From the NCBI RefSeq assembly GCF_000238255.3, contig NZ_CP011039.1:1-64000 (forward strand): a DNA stretch of 64,000 nt, read 5' to 3'. The notes beneath the pieces were generated by a model. It saw only the letters and a list, made by a program, of their open reading frames with translations. It had not been told where the DNA came from and ran no database searches. Origin of the DNA: Pseudoalteromonas spongiae UST010723-006 (lineage in GTDB: Bacteria; Pseudomonadota; Gammaproteobacteria; Enterobacterales; Alteromonadaceae). Positions 58,822 to 64,000 of this stretch are shown piece after piece. Position 1 is the stretch's first letter; the number at the start of each line of letters is the position of its first letter. Both the position numbers and the translations under genes were made by a program.

Positions 58822-58982
58822 TACCAATTCTGTTAAGTATGTGATCAGGGATAGCGCTGGATAAATGAAATGGTAACAAGGCGGAACTTTTCTTATGTAG
58901 TTGTTCTACATTGATAAATTCTAACGCAGTTAGCATGATATTTAGCCCGCTAGGATGATTAGCTACTTAAGTGAATTGGTAT
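58821..58982. mobile_element. MITE-like element with ATACCAATTC terminal inverted repeats
   Basis: The 162-bp element is bounded by ATACCAATTCTGTTAAG and CTTAAGTGAATTGGTAT, inverted repeats with a perfect 10-bp end. It begins at the last base of the hemY stop codon and carries no ORF. Elements with ATACCAATTC ends recur in Shewanella, Colwellia and Pseudoalteromonas genomes as I recall. No transposase is present, so it would be non-autonomous. Confidence 0.6.
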
Positions 58983-59010
58983 AACGTGGCTAAAAATTAA
59001 GGTTATGATT

Positions 59011-59036
59011 AAAAAGCGCCGACGGGCGCTTTTTTT
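59011..59036 (+). terminator. Terminator of the hemC-hemY unit
   Basis: AAAAAGCGCC / GGCGCTTTTT with a 4-nt loop and T run lies just beyond the inverted-repeat element. It also has an A run on its left and could act on both strands. Confidence 0.85.
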
Positions 59037-59142
59037 ATATTTGTATTTTTACCCAAGCGAGGACCTATGTCCTAAGCAATCCTTGCTTTTATAGCTAAAC
59101 TACGTAGAATCCGCGCAATTTTAAATTTTTAAGGGTCAAGCC

Positions 59143-60138
59143 ATGATCGATTCAACTCTTCCACTTCTTGATTTACACCGTCACCTTGATGGAAATGTTC
59201 GCTCAGAAACCATTTTAGATCTTGGCCTAAAATTTAATATGGATTTGCCAGCAAGCGATGTTGAGTCGCTGCGCCCACATGTACAAGTAATTGAAAATGA
59301 GCCCGATTTACTTGGCTTTTTACAAAAACTGGATTGGGGCGTAAAAGTGCTTGGCGATTTAGATGCATGCCGCCGCATTGCCTATGAAAATATGTTTGAT
59401 GCTAAAGGGCAGGGACTTGATTATGTTGAGCTGCGTTTTAGCCCATTTTATATGGCGCAAACCCACAACCTGAATATTGCAGATGTAGTTGCTGCGGTAA
59501 TTGACGGCGTAAAAGCGGGTAGCCGCGAGACGGGCGTTCAAGCAAAGTTGATTGGTATTTTATCGCGCACCTTTGGTGTTGAAGCATGCCAAGCGGAACT
59601 TGATGGCTTACTGGCGCACAAAAATGAGCTTATTGCACTCGATTTAGCGGGTGATGAGCTTGGCTTCCCAGGTAACTTATTTGAAGGTCATTTTAAACAA
59701 GCACGCGATGCAGGTTTACAAATTACCACTCATGCAGGTGAAGCCGCAGGCAGCGAAAGCATTTGGCATGCAATTAAAGAGCTTGGCGCAACACGTATTG
59801 GCCACGGTGTAAAAGCAATTGAAGACGTCGCACTGATGGATTACCTACGCGATCACCAAATTGGTGTGGAATCGTGCTTAACCAGTAATATTCAAACCAG
59901 CACAGTTGCATCAATGGCAACGCACCCACTAAAACAGTTTTTAGCACATGGTATTTTAGCTACAATTAATACGGATGACCCAAGTGTAAGTAATATTGAA
60001 ATTCGCCACGAATTTGAGGTGGCAGCACCACAAGCAGGTTTAACACAGGCAGAAATCACGCAAGCACAAAAGAACGCATTACAAATCGCGTTTTTAAGCG
60101 ATAGCGAGCGTAAAGTGTTAATGGGGAAATACGCGTAA
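59143..60138 (+). CDS. add: Adenosine deaminase
   Basis: Add deaminates (deoxy)adenosine to (deoxy)inosine in purine salvage. The zinc ligands and active site fall in [10 protein letters not shown] (H12, H14), [24 protein letters not shown] and TINTDDPSV. The length is 331 aa (333 in E. coli). It is a single gene, possibly with a weak terminator at 60186-60207. Confidence 0.96.
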   Translation: MIDSTLPLLDLHRHLDGNVRSETILDLGLKFNMDLPASDVESLRPHVQVIENEPDLLGFLQKLDWGVKVLGDLDACRRIAYENMFDAKGQGLDYVELRFSPFYMAQTHNLNIADVVAAVIDGVKAGSRETGVQAKLIGILSRTFGVEACQAELDGLLAHKNELIALDLAGDELGFPGNLFEGHFKQARDAGLQITTHAGEAAGSESIWHAIKELGATRIGHGVKAIEDVALMDYLRDHQIGVESCLTSNIQTSTVASMATHPLKQFLAHGILATINTDDPSVSNIEIRHEFEVAAPQAGLTQAEITQAQKNALQIAFLSDSERKVLMGKYA

Positions 60139-60380
60139 TGCTATAGCGTCATTTTTCAAAATAACACACGCCTCCCTGTATTCCTTAAAAGCCCATCCTT
60201 GGGCTTTATGTTACTTTTTTATTACAAGATCCCTCTTTCCATTTAAAGACTGTCTGAGGCATTTGAGTTTATTACATCCAAATCAATATTATTTTAAAAT
60301 TTAATAACTACCAAGAAGGCTTAACTTTCGTTTACAGTTATATTAAATGTACTTAAAATCCCAAAAGCGTTATAGAACTC
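60139..60380. other. AT-rich convergent intergenic region
   Basis: Between add and the ankyrin gene there is a weak terminator and otherwise AT-rich sequence with no ORF, repeat or RNA I can support. Confidence 0.5.
60186..60207 (+). terminator. Possible terminator after add
   Basis: TAAAAGCCCA / TGGGCTTTA forms a short stem about 50 bp after add; a T run comes only several bases later. Confidence 0.5.
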
Positions 60381-62279
60381 TTATTCGTAAAGCTCTAGAT
60401 TAGGTACCTGCTTGATCAGCTTAAAATAATCGCTGATACTCTTTACTTTTATTTCTTTAACTCTTTGTAAATGAGATTTAGAAATTATGTGTCTACTATC
60501 AACTAGCTTTTTCGTATAAAAAGCATTAAGGTCTATTTGAGGAAATATTTCCAAAGATAAATCCAAGCCATCCATTCCATATACATCTGCAGCATAAGGG
60601 CTTGCATTTGCATTTAACAAATACAAAAAAACAGCTTTCGACTGTAGCATAATTGAATAATGTAGAGGTCTTAGATTGGACGAGTCAGCGTTATTTATAG
60701 AGGCCCCATGCTGCACTAATAAATGAGCGACTTGTTCACTTCCAGAAGATGCAATGTAAAACCAAATATTTTCGGGTATGGTTGCACCAAGAGCAAGTGT
60801 TTCTTGAATTACTTTTAGATTCCCCTGCTGAGTTGCTATTATAAGGGTTATGTCGATTGCTTCTTTTTCTGATTTCAGCGTTTCAGTCAAGGTTTTGATC
60901 GTGTTATCAGTATCTAATGTTGACTTAAGGCTTTGCAAAAATTCTAAATCGGTATCTTTCAATTTTTTAAAATGTTTTTCAGCTTTCTCTTTTAAGTTTA
61001 GTGTTCTTTGAGCTCTAACAGCTCTCTTACCTGTTAGCCCTCCAATACCAAATAATTCTTGTTCAGAACTTTCCGCTTCTTTTTGGACTAAGGAATTATC
61101 CATAACATGCTTTTGATTTTTAACAGTTAAAAGCTGATCGAACTTATTATCAATTTGATTCATCAGCAATGGCAAACAATTTTTACTTAGACGGTTATTA
61201 ATTGAGTCTAGTGTTAATATACTATCTATACCATGCTGTAACTGGATATTCTCTGTCGTGCTTATTTTCAAAGGCTCATATTTTACAATTTGTTTTCCTG
61301 ATAAGTTCTTTTTTGCATATTCAAACAAGTGTTTTTTGTTAAATACTGACCTCTCTCCTAAAATATCCATCATTTTCATGTAAGTTATTTGATCCAAAGA
61401 CCCTTTTTTTCGATAATAAGTAGCTGCGTCTAAAGTTGACCAAGAAAGCTTGTCCGGTCTTAGAGTCACCCCCATATTAATAAACAGTTTTAATGCATCG
61501 ACATTACCTGCCTTAGCTGCTACAAATGCTAAACTCCTTTTCCTTCCCATTACATCTATACTAGATGATAGATCTACATCTGAATTATTAATCAACAAAT
61601 TCAAAAAATCTTCTGGGTACATTTTATAAGTTGCGATAGAAAGATCTGAAGCCGTGAATTTATAACCTAAGTTAATTAATTCTAGAGTAATTTCATTCAA
61701 CAAGCTAAAGTCATTGGTTGCGCTTGCAACAGTTCCCCAAAAATCTAATATATCATTACTGGTGAAGTATTTATTTCTTAAATCATCAACTTCATATCTT
61801 TGAAAAAATAACTGATATGAGAACAATAATTCATCGACTAACTTCTTAGTTTTGACCGGACTTAGAACTACTTTTGCTTCAATTTGATTATAGTATGGGG
61901 ATAATATTTGGTAATTCTCTTGATTTACTAGCAACCTGCCTTTGTAAAGGCCATAATCTGTTACTATAAACAATAGATCCATTATGCCTTCAGAAAATGG
62001 CATTCTTTTAAAGTATGTGTTTATATCATTTCTGATTGAGTTCCACTTGTCTTCATTCTCGGAAAGTAGGGTGTTAACTTCGATATCACAGTTATAAGTG
62101 TCTTTTTTATAATCCAATAGAACGTTTGCAATACTTATGCTTTGTGAAGCATCCTCACTGTGTATTAGCTTATTTTTAACTTGCTTATAAACAACTTGGT
62201 CAGTGCTCTCTTGCTTTTTTATAATCAAGGCTGCGCTTGAAATAGCTATTATTGCAATGAGGATAAATAGTTTTTTCAT
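60381..62279 (-). CDS. Exported ankyrin-repeat protein of unknown function
   Basis: The 632-aa protein starts with a hydrophobic signal or anchor segment (about 4-20). An ankyrin-type repeat is clear at about residues 245-280 (RSLAFVAAKAGNVDALKLFINMG). A second cluster lies at about 500-590, including ITLIIATQQGNLKVIQETLALG, SGSEQVAHLLVQHGASINNAD and LRPLHYSIMLQSKAVFLYLLNANA. Between them is a charged helical region with GIGGLTGKRAVRA. It follows the small six-Cys gene by 14 bp and probably shares its transcript. Base composition is more AT-rich than the surrounding genes, which fits horizontal transfer. Function is unknown. Confidence 0.75.
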   Translation of the reverse strand: MKKLFILIAIIAISSAALIIKKQESTDQVVYKQVKNKLIHSEDASQSISIANVLLDYKKDTYNCDIEVNTLLSENEDKWNSIRNDINTYFKRMPFSEGIMDLLFIVTDYGLYKGRLLVNQENYQILSPYYNQIEAKVVLSPVKTKKLVDELLFSYQLFFQRYEVDDLRNKYFTSNDILDFWGTVASATNDFSLLNEITLELINLGYKFTASDLSIATYKMYPEDFLNLLINNSDVDLSSSIDVMGRKRSLAFVAAKAGNVDALKLFINMGVTLRPDKLSWSTLDAATYYRKKGSLDQITYMKMMDILGERSVFNKKHLFEYAKKNLSGKQIVKYEPLKISTTENIQLQHGIDSILTLDSINNRLSKNCLPLLMNQIDNKFDQLLTVKNQKHVMDNSLVQKEAESSEQELFGIGGLTGKRAVRAQRTLNLKEKAEKHFKKLKDTDLEFLQSLKSTLDTDNTIKTLTETLKSEKEAIDITLIIATQQGNLKVIQETLALGATIPENIWFYIASSGSEQVAHLLVQHGASINNADSSNLRPLHYSIMLQSKAVFLYLLNANASPYAADVYGMDGLDLSLEIFPQIDLNAFYTKKLVDSRHIISKSHLQRVKEIKVKSISDYFKLIKQVPNLELYE

Positions 62280-62293
62280 GCAGGTAACTCAAA

Positions 62294-62680
62294 CTACACA
62301 TACATGCATCTATTCCAGACTTCTGTGGCATGATTATCACAAGCAGTTGTAAGCTTTTCATTTGCTTCTAAGCCGGAAGAGAAGCAAATTGTTGCGCCTA
62401 TGGCTCCCGCAAGTGGATTTAGTAGTGCAGCAACTATTGCGCAACCTGCAGTTAACCCTCCGATAGCAGAAACTCCTGAATTGTAACAACTAGTATAGGC
62501 TTCAGCCGATTGATCATTACAAAATAATTGGGCTGCTCGAGGTGGAACTTCGGAACCATCATCATCGCCATCCCCCCAATATGCAAAGGCGACATTGGTT
62601 ACTGAAACGTTATTTCCTTGATACGAAACATTACCAACAAACAGCAAAATCCCCAAAATAGTGTTTATTAATATTTTCAT
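62294..62680 (-). CDS. Small exported six-cysteine protein with Gly/Ala hydrophobic core
   Basis: The 128-aa protein has a signal peptide (about 1-33, ending AFA), an acidic YWGDGDDDGSE segment and a core of helices. Cysteines sit at 54, 65, 80, 99, 114 and 125, so the intervals (11, 15, 19, 15, 11) are mirror-symmetric. This suggests a helical hairpin closed by three disulfides (54-125, 65-114, 80-99). The hairpin centre (GLTAGCAIVAALLNPLAGA) is Gly/Ala-rich and hydrophobic, as in some bacteriocins. It resembles no family I can name. It is first in a two-gene unit with the ankyrin protein. Confidence 0.65.
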   Translation of the reverse strand: MKILINTILGILLFVGNVSYQGNNVSVTNVAFAYWGDGDDDGSEVPPRAAQLFCNDQSAEAYTSCYNSGVSAIGGLTAGCAIVAALLNPLAGAIGATICFSSGLEANEKLTTACDNHATEVWNRCMYV

Positions 62681-63109
62681 TAACTAAATTCCTTGTTAAA
62701 TTTCCAAAATAGGTACAAGATAATCTAGGTGCATATTACTTTTCTGTCAATCAATTTTTTGGCTAAATAAAATAGCTCATAGCTCATAGCTCTTTGATCA
62801 GCATATAAAAACAGGGGTAAGAGGTTTTTTATTTGACTTTATTAAACTAACTTCCTCGCCGAGTACTTGATTGATTCTTAGGTTTACTCTTTCGCCTATT
62901 AATTAAACCTGAAAACAAAGTTTAAGTGTATAATGCTAGACAGAGACTTTGAGTTAGAAAGCGTACAGGGATGATTAGCGCGTTGCTTCATGGTGCAGAG
63001 GAATTCGAAAGGGAGATTAGCATTTTTAAAATTCATCCATGAAACTTGGTTCCATCGGTCATCCATGACCTCACTTCCTTAAGCTGCGGAGCGTTGCTTC
63101 GGTCTTTCG
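62681..63109. other. 429-bp intergenic region upstream of the six-Cys gene
   Basis: The region must hold the promoter of the six-Cys/ankyrin unit on the minus strand. It has three tandem copies of ATAGCTC (62772-62792). A plus-strand TATAAT (62929-62934) has no matching -35. Near 63040-63105 there are words such as TCATCCATGA occurring twice and GCGTTGCTTC that also occurs at 62980. No credible ORF was found. Confidence 0.5.
62772..62792. repeat. 7-bp tandem repeat, 3 copies of ATAGCTC
   Basis: Three perfect copies in the region upstream of the six-Cys gene, about 90 bp from its start. Confidence 0.85.
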
Positions 63110-63799
63110 TCACCCATACTTCTCCTGCACTAGCTTCACATAATGCGCTAGCGATTTATCACCATGGGTGGCAAAAGTCAGTTCCGTAAGTGATACCGCT
63201 TGAATGCGGTCTATGCGAAATTCACGATAGTCGTTTCGTAAGCGGCAAAAAGTGATTAACGTCCATTTGCCACCCCAATACACCATGCCTAAAGGTTCAA
63301 CAAGGCGGGTGGTGGTTTGCTGCTTGGCATCGGAATAATCAATTTTTACACAACGGTGTTGCTCTATGCCTTGGCGTAAGGTGAGGGTAAAGGCTTGTTG
63401 CGCTTGGTTGTGACTCCAACCCGATACTAAATAGGGCAGATCATCCACTTTTTGTTTTAAGCTACTTGGTAATACCGCTTCAATTTTAGCGAGTGCAGAA
63501 TGGGCTTTATCGGCTAAAACAGGATCCGTCCATTCGCTAACCATGCGGCTGCCTAGCATTAAGGCTTGCAGCTCTTCGAGGGTAAACATCATGGGTGGCA
63601 GGTCACATTCAGCGATTAAGTACCCAATGCCAGCTTCGCCTTCGATAGGCACGCCCGATGTTTGTAAATGTTGAATATCGCGGTAAATGGTGCGCTCAGA
63701 TACGTTTAGTTTATCTGCAAGCTGTTTGGCGGTTACAGCAAGGCGGCGGCCTTTAAGTAAGTTAACCAGTTGAAATAAACGCTCAGATTTATGCACCAT
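63110..63799 (-). CDS. YafY-type transcriptional regulator (HTH-WYL)
   Basis: An N-terminal winged helix-turn-helix (KSERLFQLVNLL ... LADKLNVSERTIYRDIQHLQ, about 5-50) precedes a WYL domain (about 130-215, with VKIDYSDAKQQTTTRLVEPLGMVYWGGKWTLI). WYL regulators sense ligands such as nucleic acid or small molecules and often regulate neighbouring genes. The length is 229 aa. The truncated gene just upstream (63832-64000) is on the same strand, 32 bp away, and may be its target or partner. Confidence 0.9.
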   Translation of the reverse strand: MVHKSERLFQLVNLLKGRRLAVTAKQLADKLNVSERTIYRDIQHLQTSGVPIEGEAGIGYLIAECDLPPMMFTLEELQALMLGSRMVSEWTDPVLADKAHSALAKIEAVLPSSLKQKVDDLPYLVSGWSHNQAQQAFTLTLRQGIEQHRCVKIDYSDAKQQTTTRLVEPLGMVYWGGKWTLITFCRLRNDYREFRIDRIQAVSLTELTFATHGDKSLAHYVKLVQEKYG

Positions 63800-63831
63800 A
63801 TTTCCTTAATTTAATGCGCTTTACGTGTTAA

Positions 63832-64000
63832 TTATGCGTCACAAGGTGTTTGTGACACTACATCGTAGTGTTCCAAAATAACACTTTCTTTTTCAATTAA
63901 CTTGGCAAATTGCTGGCAAATTTCATTTTCATAAAATGCTTCTTGCACACGTTTAGCATCTGCCATGGTGGCAAAGTAAACCACATCAACGTAAATATTG
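63832..64000 (-). CDS. 3' part of a small unknown gene (truncated by window end)
   Basis: Only the last 55 residues are visible, ending VILEHYDVVSQTPCDA. The pattern YVDVVYFATMADAKRVQEAF with a short acidic helix and the late H resembles dimeric alpha-beta barrel proteins of the antibiotic-biosynthesis-monooxygenase type. The start lies beyond position 64000. It precedes the WYL regulator by 32 bp on the same strand. The assignment is weak. Confidence 0.55.
   Translation of the reverse strand, partial: NIYVDVVYFATMADAKRVQEAFYENEICQQFAKLIEKESVILEHYDVVSQTPCDA

Noticed and set aside
58821..58982. Full insertion sequence at the hemY 3' end
   Set aside because: There is no transposase ORF within or beside the inverted repeats, so only a non-autonomous element can be claimed.
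62929..62934. TATAAT box in the region between the six-Cys gene and the WYL gene as a plus-strand promoter
   Set aside because: No -35 or extended -10 fits, and no plus-strand gene follows within the next kilobase.

Overview
The window is the origin-proximal part of a marine gammaproteobacterial main chromosome, most likely Pseudoalteromonas or a close relative. The 16S gene has the look of that genus. The prolidase has the 440-residue length and exact metal-ligand numbering of the Pseudoalteromonas OPAA-type enzyme. Gene order follows blocks known from E. coli. The genus is inferred from recalled family features; no database was searched.

Layout. 1-6258: origin edge with one perfect DnaA box, then dnaA-dnaN-recF-gyrB and a terminator. 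Two canonical parS sites lie inside recF. 6351-9386: glyQ-glyS. 9518-10277: a lipoprotein with a starch-binding-like fold and convergent tusA. 10352-13790: the fadBA beta-oxidation operon (minus) with a FadR-like operator. 14072-19575: slt, pepQ, yigZ, trkH. 19576-19985: non-coding DNA with degenerate repeats. 20036-25498 (minus): a secreted DUF3103-like protein, then the def-fmt-rsmB-trkA cluster. 25623-34296: tsaP-like LysM gene, dprA, smg, yrdD, tsaC, hemF, then an inserted minus-strand pair (truncated globin plus a chemoreceptor with a c-type heme motif), then aroE, yrdB-like and yrdA.

34447-39843 is a complete rrn operon (P1, P2, boxA, 16S, 23S, 5S, terminator) with no tRNA in the spacer. 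39940-43140: a CheW protein with an inserted CZB zinc domain, a secreted pyroglutamyl-peptidase-like protein lacking the catalytic Cys, and an orphan periplasmic binding protein. 43109-52876 (minus): lptM-lysA-dapF-DUF484-xerC-yigB, small duplicated membrane ORFs, and uvrD-tmcA with a LexA-like box. 53028-58821: cyaY, carboxylesterase, DUF2914, hemC, a hemD-hemX fusion and hemY, ending in a MITE-like inverted-repeat element. 59143-60138: add.

60381-62680 is the most accessory-looking stretch: a small exported six-cysteine protein with mirror-symmetric Cys spacing, followed 14 bp later by an exported ankyrin-repeat protein. The window closes with a YafY-type WYL regulator and the 3' part of a small unknown gene.

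How the genes work together. Most of the window is housekeeping: replication start, segregation marks, tRNA charging and modification, protein N-terminal processing, potassium uptake, cell-wall turnover, lysine/DAP and heme synthesis, and DNA repair. The unusual content lies in sensory proteins (heme-type MCP with globin; CheW-CZB), the ankyrin/Cys-hairpin pair, and several small repeats and palindromes in intergenic DNA.
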